Assembly (NCBI GenBank): GCA_963704535.1
Contig: OY969916.1
Location: 2,852,001 to 2,916,000 of the forward strand
Origin: G963704535 sp963704535
GTDB taxonomy: Bacteria > Chloroflexota > Chloroflexia > Chloroflexales > Roseiflexaceae
Direction: 5' to 3'
DNA length: 64,000 nt
Shown piece by piece: positions 1-8,649 of the stretch. Each line of letters starts with the position of its first letter. The stretch's first letter is position 1. The translations under genes and the position numbers were made by a program. The notes beneath the pieces were generated by a model. The model saw nothing but the letters and a program-made list of their open reading frames with translations, did no database searches and had not been told where the DNA came from.

Positions 1-777
1 CTGGAAGCTGAAGGTTGAGATGATTTCGATCTGGACTAACTCGCGGTACAGTTCGGCATTTTCCGGCTGATTGGAGGCGGTGATCAGGTCGAGGAGACCG
101 GCCATAATGCAGAACTTGCAACTATGCCGGCTCATCCCGCGGCCGTAGGTCTCGTTGCGCTCGAAGCCGTGCCGGGCGTGGCTCTCATCCACGTCGGCGA
201 GCGTGAAGTCGGCCAGCGGATTCCACTTCAGGCCGCTGGTGCGCTGGGTCTTGCTGTGTAGCCCTTTTTCCGGCGCCGCGATCGGCGTGTTGGCGCGCTG
301 CGTGCTCTCCTCGCGCCGGATGCCGCTCGCGGTGATGATCAGCGCACCAGGGAAGCGCGCGATCAGCTCGCGATTGCTGATACTGGTCTTCAGTTCAGAC
401 CGGCAGAACAACATCGCCGGCGAGGACCAGGGCAGGATGAGCTGGCAGATTTCGAGATTCGCGTACCTGCGGACGTTGCCCTGCCAGCGCTGTCGCCAGC
501 GGTCGAGCAGATCGCCCTGCTTGCGCTTCGTCACGATGAGCGGCAGGCCAACGTGGCGCGCCAGTAGCTCGCAGTGCGGCAGCGCCAACTCCCAGGCCAA
601 TACGCCCAGGTCGTTGTGGAGGCACACGCGCGGCCCGCTGTGACCGCAGCGATCCAGCTCGGCATTGCCTTCGAGCACTAGGACATCCGAGTCCTGGCCG
701 CCGGACAGGCACCAGCAGATCGGCGATCCGGCGCGGATCGCGGCGTCGATCTCTGGTGTTGTGGCGATTGGCTTCAT
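1..777 (-). CDS. PAPS reductase-like PP-loop protein (3' end outside window)
   Basis: The frame is open from an ATG at 777 to the window edge (259 codons), so the C-terminus is missing. Near residue 20 there is a PP-loop, LSGGQDS, that binds the ATP phosphates in the PAPS reductase/ATP pyrophosphatase family. Later come FCRSELK (like the CCRxLK motif of PAPS reductases), SGIRREES and WNPLADFTLADV, and a C-terminal CKFC pair. These point to a phage/plasmid-type phosphoadenosine phosphosulfate reductase homologue, not a certified sulfate-assimilation enzyme; such genes on mobile DNA are suspected to act in nucleic-acid modification. Its ATG overlaps the stop of the upstream small gene (ATGA), so the two are translationally coupled. 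Confidence 0.75.
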   Translation of the reverse strand, partial: MKPIATTPEIDAAIRAGSPICWCLSGGQDSDVLVLEGNAELDRCGHSGPRVCLHNDLGVLAWELALPHCELLARHVGLPLIVTKRKQGDLLDRWRQRWQGNVRRYANLEICQLILPWSSPAMLFCRSELKTSISNRELIARFPGALIITASGIRREESTQRANTPIAAPEKGLHSKTQRTSGLKWNPLADFTLADVDESHARHGFERNETYGRGMSRHSCKFCIMAGLLDLITASNQPENAELYRELVQIEIISTFSFQ

Positions 778-986
778 TGTTCTGCTCTATCGCGGATCTC
801 GGTCACATCCTCGCGGGCATAGATCACATCGAACGGGAGCGGCGCAGCCTGGCCCAGCTCCGGCGGGAGCAGTAGCTCCAGGCGCACGAGCGCGCGACCA
901 TCCGGCAGCGTCTCGACGAGCTGCCCCACCCGCCCGGTAAAGGTCCGCACGAAAATCACGTTCTGGGTGCGTTGTTCCTCGCTCAT
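774..986 (-). CDS. Small hypothetical protein coupled to the PP-loop gene
   Basis: About 70 residues starting MSEEQRTQNVIFV. It is acidic and beta-rich in appearance, with an FTGRVGQLVE and a DVIYAREDV segment. An upstream TTG at 1001 would add five residues. The stop codon overlaps the ATG of the PP-loop gene in an ATGA quartet. I do not recognise the family. The coupling suggests it is co-expressed with the PP-loop protein. Confidence 0.5.
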   Translation of the reverse strand: MSEEQRTQNVIFVRTFTGRVGQLVETLPDGRALVRLELLLPPELGQAAPLPFDVIYAREDVTEIRDRAEQ

Positions 987-1203
987 GGCCTCCTCGCTCA
1001 AAAGGGAATATCACAATCGTCCGTATTGCCCTGGTCAAAGTGCGCGCTTCAGCCACCCTCCAGCACGAAATCACCTCGGCGCCATAGACCGGCCCGGTCC
1101 ATGTGCTACACTGGCAGCAGAGCTACCTCAACGACATCGTACAGCAATGCCCGCGTGGTTCTTTCGGATCGATCGCACCCGATTATCACAAGGGAGGTGA
1201 GTG

Positions 1204-2301
1204 ATGTATTGTCTTGCGCTGCGGCAAAGCGCGTTGCTGCTGGTCGCGCTGCTGGTGGTGGCGTGCGGCGTGCCCGAAGTTACCGCGCCGCCAACCGTCG
1301 CGTTGCCCACAGCGTCCCCGTTTGTGGAGACTCCTATCGTCGCGTCGCCAGCCCCAGCGACACCTCTACCCTCGCCCATACAAGCCACTGAACCCACCAA
1401 GAGCGCCCTCTTGCCATCGGACAGCTACCCGAACCAGGGACCAGCATGCGAAATGCTAAACGCTGAAGGGGCGTGTCCTACGCAGGTCCCCACGCCACAG
1501 ATGCCGGCCCTGCCGTTCGACCAGGCGCTGCGGGAGTTCACCGGCCGGAACCTGGTGTATCATCGCTATTCGGCCTTCATCATGCTCAACGATCCCCGCA
1601 GCGGCGCCAGCCTTTGGCTCAATGGCCCATTCTGCCCGCCGGAGCAGACCAGGGATGTCTATGTTGAATGGTCGGCCGATAGGCGGTTCATTGCTTTCTT
1701 ATGCCAGGACAACACCGATACGACGACCGCCTATTTACTCGATAAGCAAACGGGCGCCGGTCGCCAGATCGCGCAGGGCGATGCAGTAGAATTTGCTTGG
1801 TCGCCGATGGGCAGCCGGCTGCTGGTTGCTTCGCAGACCGATGAGCAGCGTGCATTTATCCTGGATGCGGCGACGGACGTGACGGCTCTCCCGATCGCCC
1901 CGTACTGGGAAAGGGATCGCTACCCACCGATAACCGTTGGCCCGGCGACCAAGGGCGAATGGTATATCATGAGCGACAGGGCTGCCATGGCGTGGTCGCC
2001 CGATGGAACGAAGATCGCTGTGGATGGCGGTGGGCTGTCGGTGATCGACGCTGACCCGACGCACGTGCAGGCAGGGATGGCGCCAATCCTCGCATCGTTT
2101 CCCACGTCCGGTATGTTTCCACCGACCTGGCACCACGACGGGCGCTTCCTTTATGTCGCGGTGCCGCATCAGATTCACGATAATCCGCTGTCCCCCAGCA
2201 GCCAGTGGGGATCGGTAGAGCTGCGGGTGGAGATCAGCAGCGGCATCATCACAGATACCGACCAGGACCCGTACAAGCTGGATGCAACCGTTCAGCCATG
2301 A
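1204..2301 (+). CDS. Lipoprotein with beta-propeller-like repeats
   Basis: The protein has a short hydrophobic signal (LLLVALLVVAC) with a lipobox Cys at about residue 21, then a Pro/Thr/Ala-rich linker typical of a cell-wall spacer. The globular part has TolB/WD40-like blades: WSADRRFIAFLCQ, FAWSPMGSRLLVAS, MAWSPDGTKIAV and WHHDGRFLYVAV. The ATG at 1204 follows an AGGGAGGTG ribosome site; a GTG just before it is less likely. It is probably an exported, membrane-anchored binding protein of unknown ligand. It faces the surrounding leftward genes and overlaps the tail of the ORF on the other strand, so it may be a later insertion in the operon. Confidence 0.75.
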   Translation: MYCLALRQSALLLVALLVVACGVPEVTAPPTVALPTASPFVETPIVASPAPATPLPSPIQATEPTKSALLPSDSYPNQGPACEMLNAEGACPTQVPTPQMPALPFDQALREFTGRNLVYHRYSAFIMLNDPRSGASLWLNGPFCPPEQTRDVYVEWSADRRFIAFLCQDNTDTTTAYLLDKQTGAGRQIAQGDAVEFAWSPMGSRLLVASQTDEQRAFILDAATDVTALPIAPYWERDRYPPITVGPATKGEWYIMSDRAAMAWSPDGTKIAVDGGGLSVIDADPTHVQAGMAPILASFPTSGMFPPTWHHDGRFLYVAVPHQIHDNPLSPSSQWGSVELRVEISSGIITDTDQDPYKLDATVQP

Positions 2302-2604
2302 TGGAAGCTGGCGACCGGCGCACGAGAGTGGGGACCGGGGAGCAGGGACCAGGGAAACGGATGGGACAGGCTGGGGACCTCGCGCCTGCTCAACTGTGGG
2401 CACGGCTCCAGGTGGCACCTTGGCCTTACTCTGGCCGGCATTGCGGCGCTCGGCCTCGCGCTGGGCGGCAGCCTCGCTCATCACGGAGCTTCCGCCCCAC
2501 CAGCCGCACGTGCCGATCCTGCGATCGTCGCGCTTGACCGCCTCGAACGTCCCCTCAATTGGTCGGCCAGCGTCGTTCTTTTGGGCAATCACGGTGTAGT
2601 CCAT
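1735..2604 (-). CDS. Small phage/plasmid-type protein with run-on C-terminus
   Basis: The ATG at 2604 has a strong AGGAGGA site 6-7 bases upstream and the first 55-60 residues (MDYTVIAQKNDAG..., then GTCGWWGGSSVMSEAAAQREAERRN) look coding. After that the frame becomes Pro/Arg-rich and runs antisense into the lipoprotein gene until 1735, which is unlikely to be native. I read it as a small gene whose proper 3' end was lost when the lipoprotein segment arrived, or was shifted by an indel. Function unknown. The true end could be near 2400. Confidence 0.4.
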   Translation of the reverse strand: MDYTVIAQKNDAGRPIEGTFEAVKRDDRRIGTCGWWGGSSVMSEAAAQREAERRNAGQSKAKVPPGAVPTVEQARGPQPVPSVSLVPAPRSPLSCAGRQLPSWLNGCIQLVRVLVGICDDAAADLHPQLYRSPLAAGGQRIIVNLMRHRDIKEAPVVVPGRWKHTGRGKRCEDWRHPCLHVRRVSVDHRQPTAIHSDLRSIGRPRHGSPVAHDIPFALGRRANGYRWVAIPFPVRGDRESRHVRRRIQDKCTLLIGLRSNQQPAAHRRPSKFYCIALRDLATGARLLIE

Positions 2605-2679
2605 TGTGTTCCTCCTGCGCGTCTGTCTTCTCGGTTCAGGGCCGGCCGGGTAGCTCGGCCAGCCTCTCCTCTGTGGTCG

Positions 2680-3519
2680 CTACGACGGCCTGGCGACCTC
2701 GATCGCCCCAGGCAGACTGATGCCCTCTGCGGTGTTGGCGGTCAGCGTCCATAGCGCTCGGTTGAGTGCCAGGCTGGTCGCAACCGCCGCGCAAGGCCGC
2801 GTCCTGGTGCGCCGCCCTGTGACGAGCTGGCCCACCAGCCCGCCCGTGATCAGGTGCTCCTGCACCCGATTGAACACCGTCCACAGATCGTCGCCCTGGT
2901 CCTCTGACCTGCGCGGCGTGATCAGTTGCTGCGGTGTGACAGGGGCCGGGCGGTCGGGATAGCGCAGCGTGAGCGCGATGCGGGCATAGGCAAGTTGCTG
3001 CGGCTCGGCCAAGACTGTGTTGCGCCAGCGGTCGATCTGCCCCAGCACGGTCGGCAGCTCGGCGACCAGCTTGTGTGTGCCACTCACGACCTCGGCGATC
3101 GTGCGGGTGCCGACGTGGGCCACCCGGATCGCCGCCAGCGACCGATCGGCGACGATCAGCCCGTTCGAGCAGACGATACGAAACACGCCCACCATCAGCT
3201 TGTAGGCGCCGCTGCCGTCGTGGGCGTTCATCAAGACAATTTCAGGGATCAACTCGCCCCCTATCAGGGATGCATCGACCAGGTTGAAGGTGACAACGTG
3301 GCGAACGTAGCCGGCGCGGGCACTCTCGCGCGAGCCGGCCTGCTGCACGCGCACCGGCATGAAGCCCTCGGCTCGCAGCGCGTCGAGCACTTGCGCCGTC
3401 GAGATGAAGGTATAGCGGCCGGTCATGGCCGGGTGGCGCCCGGTGGCGAACACCGAGGGCGCCTGCGCGCGAATCTGCTCGTCGGTGAGGGCCTGGCGGT
3501 TGAAAAACTGTGATGTCAT
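2680..3519 (-). CDS. DUF932 family protein
   Basis: 279 residues. The core (TGRYTFISTAQVLDALRAEGF, then VTFNLVDASLIGGELIPEIVLMNAHDGSGAYKL, then GVFRIVCSNGLIVAD) matches the DUF932/phage-plasmid-like protein family found on phages and plasmids. The family has no established reaction; a role in element replication or host takeover has been guessed. An AGGAAAG site precedes the ATG at 3519. It lies between two leftward genes, 26 bases from the next, in what looks like one operon. Confidence 0.8.
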   Translation of the reverse strand: MTSQFFNRQALTDEQIRAQAPSVFATGRHPAMTGRYTFISTAQVLDALRAEGFMPVRVQQAGSRESARAGYVRHVVTFNLVDASLIGGELIPEIVLMNAHDGSGAYKLMVGVFRIVCSNGLIVADRSLAAIRVAHVGTRTIAEVVSGTHKLVAELPTVLGQIDRWRNTVLAEPQQLAYARIALTLRYPDRPAPVTPQQLITPRRSEDQGDDLWTVFNRVQEHLITGGLVGQLVTGRRTRTRPCAAVATSLALNRALWTLTANTAEGISLPGAIEVARPS

Positions 3520-3545
3520 TGCTTTCCTCGGCTGATAGAGCGAGA

Positions 3546-4201
3546 TTAAAAAGGCGGGTCTTGTGGCCCCTCGTACGCCTGCTGCGCCACGTCGGCCGCA
3601 TTGCGATCGGCGGTCGGGTCCGGGGTGATGCCATTCACGATCGCCTTGAGGCGGTCAATCAGGGCTGATGCCTCCGCAAAGGTCTGCGGCTCGGAGGTGG
3701 CGATCCCTAGCTCGCGGTAGACGACCGCGATCGTGGGGATGCTGACTTTGGCCTGGAGGGCTGCGACCGCGTTGAGCTGCCGCTGGCTTGGCCGGCGGGG
3801 CGGCGCGAGAGGGATGGCAGCCCGGAGCTGCGCGATCTGCGCCGCTGCGGCCTCCTGCTGGGCCTGATAGATGCGCGTCCCCAGCTCGATCGAGGAGGCG
3901 ATCTCGTCGTCGGTCGCGCCGACACCCAGCACGACCACCTCCTCGATCGTGTAATAGTCGTCGCCGATTTTGGCAGCGACGTGTATTGTTTCCCGTGTTC
4001 AGCACCTCTCAGTTTACCGACCTCGTGTCCGATGCACATGGCGTTTTCGGTCACTGGGAGCGGATGCACGGGAGAGGTGTGGGACACGATGATGGTAAAT
4101 CGCCAGGTGCCGAGCACGGGAAACAGTACAGCGACGCGGTAGGTGCGGCTCACGCTGCGCTGTGGCTGCGGTGTTTGTCTGCTCTGTGCTGCGCTTGCCA
4201 T
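3546..4201 (-). pseudogene. Hypothetical gene split by a 149-bp MITE
   Basis: The 5' part (ATG at 4201 after a GGAGGAAACC site) encodes MASAAQSRQTPQPQRSVSRT then YRVA, and is cut at 4131 by an inverted-repeat element. The 3' part resumes with AKIGDDYYTIEEVVVLGVGA. Removing bases 3982-4130 plus one copy of the duplicated GCGACG joins the halves in frame as TYRVAAKIGDDYYTIEE, giving a protein of about 165 residues. As it stands the insertion (155 bases) shifts the frame, so the protein is truncated. The intact family is not recognised; the middle is helical and Ala/Gln-rich. Confidence 0.7.
3982..4130. mobile_element. 149-bp MITE, copy 1
   Basis: Starts TGTATTGTTTCCCGTG and ends CACGGGAAACAGTACA; the two arms of about 45-50 bases are imperfect inverted repeats around a short centre. 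Flanked by GCGACG on both sides (3976-3981 and 4131-4136), a 6-bp target duplication. No coding capacity. Same length and ends as the copies at 5356, 6766 and 13730. Confidence 0.88.
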
Positions 4202-4266
4202 TGGTTTCCTCCGTCTGTTTTCGCGGTTACGACGGGCGGGCGACTCACATCGCCCGCCCCTGCGGA

Positions 4267-4470
4267 TTAGCGGCGTGCCGGAGTGGGGGCCTCATCCAGA
4301 TCATCCGACGCCGCGATGCTGCGCGCTGCCATGCGGACGCCCAGGTCAATCAGCTCGGCGAGACCGACGCCCAGCCCGGCGCCAACAACCACCAGCAGCG
4401 CCTCACGTCCGAGCAGATAGACCGCCACGGCCACAGCCGCCAGCAGCGCACCAATCACCAGCTTGAGCAT
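4267..4470 (-). CDS. Small membrane protein
   Basis: 67 residues. Two hydrophobic stretches, LKLVIGALLAAVAVAVYLL and EALLVVVGAGLGVGLAEL, then a charged tail. The ATG is preceded by a near-perfect AAGGAGGTG site. It is the first gene leftward of the palindromic double promoter at 4515-4581, so it probably opens this operon. No family recognised. Confidence 0.6.
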   Translation of the reverse strand: MLKLVIGALLAAVAVAVYLLGREALLVVVGAGLGVGLAELIDLGVRMAARSIAASDDLDEAPTPARR

Positions 4471-4516
4471 CGATCCACCTCCTTCCTGAGCGTCATCGCA
4501 CCAATTCCATATGCGT

Positions 4517-4581
4517 AATATATCATAACTCTACAATACTGTCAATAATATATTGACAGTATTGTAGAGTTATGATATAAT
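4517..4581. promoter_or_regulatory. Perfect palindrome with back-to-back consensus promoters
   Basis: Arms 4521-4545 and 4553-4577 are exact 25-base inverted repeats with a 7-base AT centre. Rightward: TTGACA (4553-4558), 17-base spacer, TATAAT (4576-4581). Leftward: TTGACA (4545-4540), 17 bases, TATATT (4522-4517). Both are consensus sigma-70-type promoters with -35 boxes facing each other 7 bases apart. They serve the leftward genes from 4470 and the rightward genes from 4616. The symmetry would also suit a dimeric repressor operator or a cruciform. Confidence 0.8.
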
Positions 4582-4615
4582 CTTGCCAAGACGTGAAATA
4601 ACTGAGGCCAATGCC

Positions 4616-4771
4616 ATGCAACGTATTTCTCACTATCTCCGTGAGCGGCTCTGGATGATCTTGTTGGCGGTGCTCCTGACCGCGCTGATAAGTGAGGGAC
4701 CGATCGCGCAACTGCTCACTATCGGTGTCGCGACCGCGTGCGCCTGTAAGGTGATCTCACTGGTGGAGTAG
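4616..4771 (+). CDS. Small single-pass membrane protein
   Basis: 51 residues beginning MQRISHYLRERLWMILLAV; a hydrophobic helix follows an amphipathic Arg-rich start. A GAGG sits 8 bases before the ATG at 4616. It is the first gene rightward of the palindromic promoter. Function unknown; too short for a family call. Confidence 0.45.
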   Translation: MQRISHYLRERLWMILLAVLLTALISEGPIAQLLTIGVATACACKVISLVE

Positions 4772-4845
4772 CCGGGCGAGGAGATAGAGCAGCCAGGTGA
4801 GGAATAGCCCGGTCCACATTCATCTACAACGACTCGGAGGGCCGC

Positions 4846-6158
4846 ATGAACATCCCTGTTGTCGCTTCGCTTGGCATGGGGCTCGACTCTTCGGTAATGG
4901 TCGATCGCCATTTGACAGACCCCACAAGCCGCGATTTTGAGTTGTCCGACCTGACCCTCAATCAGCTCGCAGGTCGGGCTGGAGACCAGGAGAGCGGGCG
5001 CCAGATGGAGGAACTGCTGTTCCCCCGGCTGCGCGCCTCAAGTGTTCGCACGGTGCAGATCGCGAGGCGGGGACCGCGCCAGGCCGACGGGATCGTGGCG
5101 CTCGACGACACGCGCCAGCCGACCAGGTGCTTTGCTACCGGCAACGGCTACACACTCTACGATGAACTGACCAGCGCCGGCACCGTGCCGCAGTACGTGG
5201 GCGGTCAGCGCCGGTGCAGCCTCAAGTGGAAAGGCTGGCCGATCGACACCTGGATCGCCTACACACTGGGCGGCCAGATATATCGGCACGCGATGGGCTT
5301 CCACGCCGACGAGCAGGACCGCATCGCCGACGACCAGAAGTACACCAAGGGGCTGTGTACTGTTTCCCGTCCTCGGCACCTGTCGGTTTACCTACCTCGT
5401 GTCCTGCGCCTGCTTCATATGTCTGCTCCCAGCGAGCGAAAATACTATGCACACTGGACACGAGGTCAGTAAGTCGAGAGGTGCTGAACACGGGAAACAG
5501 TACAGGCTGCGCCAGCCGTTCTACCCGCTCGCGGCCTGGGGCATGGGGCATGACGCCTGCGCGGCCTGGAGCCTGGCGTCCTTCGGCGAAGTGATCACCA
5601 AGTCGGCCTGCTCGATCTGCTGCTTTGCGAAGGTGAACGGTGGCAACGCAGCCGTGCTGGCGCGCTATCGACGTGCGCCGCAGGACGCTGCCCAGGCGAT
5701 ATTCCTGGAACATGTCGCGTTGGCCCTCAATCCCCGATCGACGCTTTTCTCTGGCCGCCAGGTAGCGCTCGGTCGTCGAAGCCGACGGCAACACCGTGGC
5801 GCTCGCGCTCTACCGCGCCCAGCTCACCGCGCACCGCTGGGGCATCGAGTGGGTACAGCGCATCCTGCCAACCCCGCCGGCGCGGCCGGCTCGCCGGGTT
5901 GTTTGTCTGACCACCCTACCAACCCGCGAGGCCGCCCGCGAGCACCTGGTGGCCTTCGCGGCACAGAACGGCTGGCCGCTCGCTGACGACCCCACCGACG
6001 TGACGCCGCGGCTGGTGATCTACGAGCGCACCAATAGCAGGCCGACGCTGGAGGAGCAGATCGTTATCTGCCCGGCGGTCGTGCAGGACAAAGCTCGATC
6101 GACCTTCGCGGCGCATTGGACGCGCCTGGTGAGCAATCTTGAACTTGTAGCTGCTTGA
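4846..6158 (+). pseudogene. PP-loop (PAPS reductase-like) gene broken by a MITE and a frameshift
   Basis: Starts at an ATG after CGGAGG. The N-terminus has VASLGMGLDSS, the degenerate PP-loop seen in phage PAPS-reductase-like proteins, then RRCSLKWKGWPID and, after the insertion, SACSICCF. The MITE at 5356-5504 interrupts KYTKGL; removing it with one GGCTG copy gives KYTKGLRQPFYPLAAWGMG in frame. A second lesion near 5765 shifts the frame from TLFSGRQ to VVEADGNTVALALYRAQ, after which the ORF runs to 6158 (EEQIVICPAVVQDKARSTF). The restored protein would be about 385 residues. It pairs with the homologue at 1-777. Confidence 0.72.
5356..5504. mobile_element. 149-bp MITE, copy 2
   Basis: Ends TGTACTGTTTCCC and GGGAAACAGTACA, arms of about 45-50 bases in inverted orientation. 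Target duplication GGCTG at 5351-5355 and 5505-5509. Inserted in the PP-loop gene at 4846. Confidence 0.88.
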
Positions 6159-6176
6159 ACATTGAAAGGTGACATT

Positions 6177-6987
6177 GTGACGAACATCGACCCTGCTGCA
6201 ATCAATCGACTGCGGATGGTGGCCGCGCCGCTGCGCGAGCCGGAGTCGTCTGACCTGGCGCAGATCGCGGGCGCGGTAGTCGGCATCCTGCCGCCCGTCG
6301 CCGAGCATTCGCTCGCGATCCGCTACCGCCTGGTGCTCGACGACCTGGCGGCCCGCATCCAGGCCGGCGACCGGGAGGCCGCGCTGCTGGCGCGGATTGA
6401 GCGTGCGGCCGGCGAGGAGGCAGTTAGTGGCTCTGAGCGGGCCGCGCTGGAGGGCGCCCGCGCTACGACCTTGTCTAACCGCGAGGCGCTGGCGGCGCGT
6501 GACCCTGATAGCGGGCTGGTGTGGATGTTCAGCATGACCGAGGTGTGTGCTCGCTTCGACGTGCTCGACCTCATACTCGATGTGCTCGACAGCGTCCGTA
6601 ACGTCCTGAACGTGCGCGGCGATACGCCACATCAGCGCGCTGCCGATGCTGTGCGATTGCTGGCAGTGGGCGACCACCTGGCCGGCACGATCGCGCTCAT
6701 GAGCCTGGTCGGCGAGCGGCCAGGGCGAGCGCTGGCCGCCGCACTCCGGCGCGAGTTACGCCAGGTGTACTGTTTCCCGTGTTCAGCACCTCTTGACTTA
6801 CTAACCTCGTGACCTGTGTGCGTAGCGTTTTCGCTCGCTGGGAGCGGATGTATGGTGCAGGTGCAGGACACGATGATGGTAAACCGCGAGGTGCTAATGA
6901 TGGGAAACAGTACACCAGGGGGAAGCAACCGCGTTCACCCCCCTGCCGGCGAGGTGTAGCGATGCAATTCTATTTTTCAGGTATTAG
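6177..6987 (+). pseudogene. Hypothetical gene interrupted near its 3' end by a MITE
   Basis: A GTG at 6177 with an AAAGGTGA site starts MTNIDPAAINRLRMVAAPLR. The body is helical with FSMTEVCARFDVLDLILD and a tail GRALAAALRRELRQ. At 6766 the 149-bp element enters. Removing it with one CCAGG copy continues as RRELRQGEATAFTPLPARC and stops at 6987, overlapping the next start (6962) by 26 bases as is usual in this operon. As found, the reading frame ends a few codons inside the element. Family not recognised; phage-like by neighbourhood. Confidence 0.65.
6766..6914. mobile_element. 149-bp MITE, copy 3
   Basis: TGTACTGTTTCCC at one end and GGGAAACAGTACA at the other. Perfect 5-bp target duplication CCAGG at 6761-6765 and 6915-6919. 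An ATG-like start inside the element (6809) is in frame with the gene at 6962, so a fusion product is possible. Confidence 0.88.
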
Positions 6988-7840
6988 TGGTGCGACCGAG
7001 CGCTCAATGCTCGAAGCCGCGGGCGTGACGCATCTGCTCGTAGACCCCTGGCAGGCGCCACTGGTTGCCGACTGGTCGGGCGAGGTTGCGCTCGACAGCG
7101 GTGCTTATGCGATCTTCAAGGCTCGCCGGAAGCCGCTCGACGAGGCGCAGCGCCAGCGCGTCCGGGCGCTGCGCGCCTGGGCGTTCCGAGTTTGTGATGA
7201 TGTGATTGGCAACCCAAATGCCAGTCTGGCGGCCTGGGAGCAGCAACGCAGCGATGGGAGTGTTATCCCGGTGTGGAGCTGGGGGGCGCCACGCGAGCAC
7301 CTGGAGCGCTACCTGGCCGAGTCTGAGCTGGTGGGGATCGGCGGCCTGGTGCCACTGATGCGCCAGGCGACTGCATTGGAGGCGGATGGCCTGGCGATGC
7401 TCGACGAGCTGGAGGCATTGGCTTATGAGCATCCCGGCCGGTTTCACATCTTCGGCCTGTGCAACCTCGACGCGATGATGCGACTCGCGGTGAGCGTGCC
7501 GGATGGCCGCACCGGGTCGGTGCCGCTGGTGGCATCGGCCGACAGCTCCAAGTGGCTTGATGCCGGGCGTTACGGCCAGGCGATCTTTATCCATGAGCGG
7601 AGCAGGAAGCTCCAGGCTACCCGCGCGAGCCGTCTGGAGTTTGCGGCCGAGTGGGATCGCGCTCGACGTTGTAGTGAAGCAGCCCGGTCGATTGCCGCCT
7701 TCTGTGAGCAGCAGCGCGCCGTCATCCGCTCCTGGGAGGAAGCGCGCGAGCTACAGCCAGCCTTTCGCGCTCGCTACACCGCGCGGGCACAAGCACGCCA
7801 GCGTTCGAGACGACGCCGGGCCGCTGCCTCAGCCACCTGA
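6962..7840 (+). CDS. tRNA-guanine transglycosylase-like (DpdA-type) protein
   Basis: 292 residues with a GAGGTG site before the ATG at 6962. Visible signatures are an ALDSGAYAIFKA segment near residue 45, PVWSWGAPREHLERYL then VGIGGLVPLM (the beta-strand/Gly-Gly pattern of the TGT barrel), RFHIFGLCNLDAMMRLA and ASADSSKWLDAGRYG (family usual: [FV]DSxxW). The C-terminus is a long Arg-rich helix. I infer a queuine/7-deazaguanine transglycosylase-fold enzyme of phage type; substrate unknown. It belongs with the PP-loop genes around it and with the second TGT-like relic at 17116. Confidence 0.55.
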   Translation: MQFYFSGISGATERSMLEAAGVTHLLVDPWQAPLVADWSGEVALDSGAYAIFKARRKPLDEAQRQRVRALRAWAFRVCDDVIGNPNASLAAWEQQRSDGSVIPVWSWGAPREHLERYLAESELVGIGGLVPLMRQATALEADGLAMLDELEALAYEHPGRFHIFGLCNLDAMMRLAVSVPDGRTGSVPLVASADSSKWLDAGRYGQAIFIHERSRKLQATRASRLEFAAEWDRARRCSEAARSIAAFCEQQRAVIRSWEEARELQPAFRARYTARAQARQRSRRRRAAASAT

Positions 7841-7870
7841 TCATTCGACCACCGAACGGATAGCACGGCA

Positions 7871-8130
7871 ATGAGCTACAACGTCCCGATCAAGGTGCTC
7901 GACTCTTCCCTTCGGCGCATCCACAGGCTACGGCCGAGCTGCCTCCTGCCGTTTCCGTGGCGCTGCTGACGTTGAAAGCCAGCCGGCCGGGCACCCTCGA
8001 CGATGCGACACCGGCGACGACGATCGTGGAGGCGAGCGAGGCCATCGGCTGGGCGGTGAGCTGGAATGGCGGCGAGCTGGCCGGCGTGATCACAAGCGAC
8101 TGGCTGCACCTCCCCGTGTCCGGCTACTGA
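7871..8130 (+). pseudogene. Short frameshifted ORF
   Basis: Starts MSYNVPIKVLDSS at 7871; an apparent indel near 7920-7950 moves the coding signal to another frame, which reads ATAELPPAVSVALLTLKASR and ends EAIGWAVSWNGGELAGV...VSGY at 8130. About 85 residues if joined. Family unknown. It follows the TGT-like gene by 30 bases on the same strand. Confidence 0.4.
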
Positions 8131-8223
8131 TGTGAGCCGCAGCAGGTGGGCCGTTCCTGATGCCTGAAAACAGCTTCGGTTGGGTCTCCCTCATCAGCTA
8201 CTCAAGCATCTCCTTTGCCGTCC

Positions 8224-8649
8224 CTACCCGTACGCCGCGCGCTGATCAAGTTGCCATACCCGCGCATCCTCGTGCATCGGTGGGCCGTCGTCACAATAGC
8301 GGGCAACGGTATCCAGCAACAGGTCAAGCCGCAGCGGCTTGGCGAGATATTCGGGTATCCGCAAGTCTGCGGCGCCGCCCGCGAGATCACGGGTCGCCGA
8401 GATCAAGACCACAGGAATTGTCGCCAGGCGTGGGTGCTCAAGCTGCCGCAGCCGAAAGGCACGACCATCCAGCGTGGGCATCAGCAGATCGAGCAGGATG
8501 AGATCGGGCAGCACGTCGCTCTGCTCAAGCAGGAAGAGCGCTGCGGCTCCATCAGCAGCACTTACCAGTTCATGCCCATCATCCAGCAAGGCATCGACGA
8601 GCCAGGCTCGTACCGCAGCATCATCATCGACCACACAGATTCGTCCCAT
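8224..8649 (-). CDS. Single-domain response regulator (CheY-like)
   Basis: About 141 residues: a receiver domain with the acidic pair in ICVVDDDAAV, the phospho-acceptor Asp in LILLDLLMPTLDG, the Thr/Ser position in VVLISATRD and Lys in EYLAKPLRL. No output domain. I chose the ATG at 8649 because the GGAGGT site is five bases away; the ATG at 8652 is too close. It faces away from the NACHT gene and has no kinase next to it; the multi-PAS kinase at 19200 is a possible partner. Confidence 0.8.
   Translation of the reverse strand: MGRICVVDDDAAVRAWLVDALLDDGHELVSAADGAAALFLLEQSDVLPDLILLDLLMPTLDGRAFRLRQLEHPRLATIPVVLISATRDLAGGAADLRIPEYLAKPLRLDLLLDTVARYCDDGPPMHEDARVWQLDQRAAYG

Noticed and set aside
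4846..5472. Reading 4846-5472 as an intact 208-residue protein
   Set aside because: The last 38 codons are read from the MITE; the real continuation is on the other side of it.
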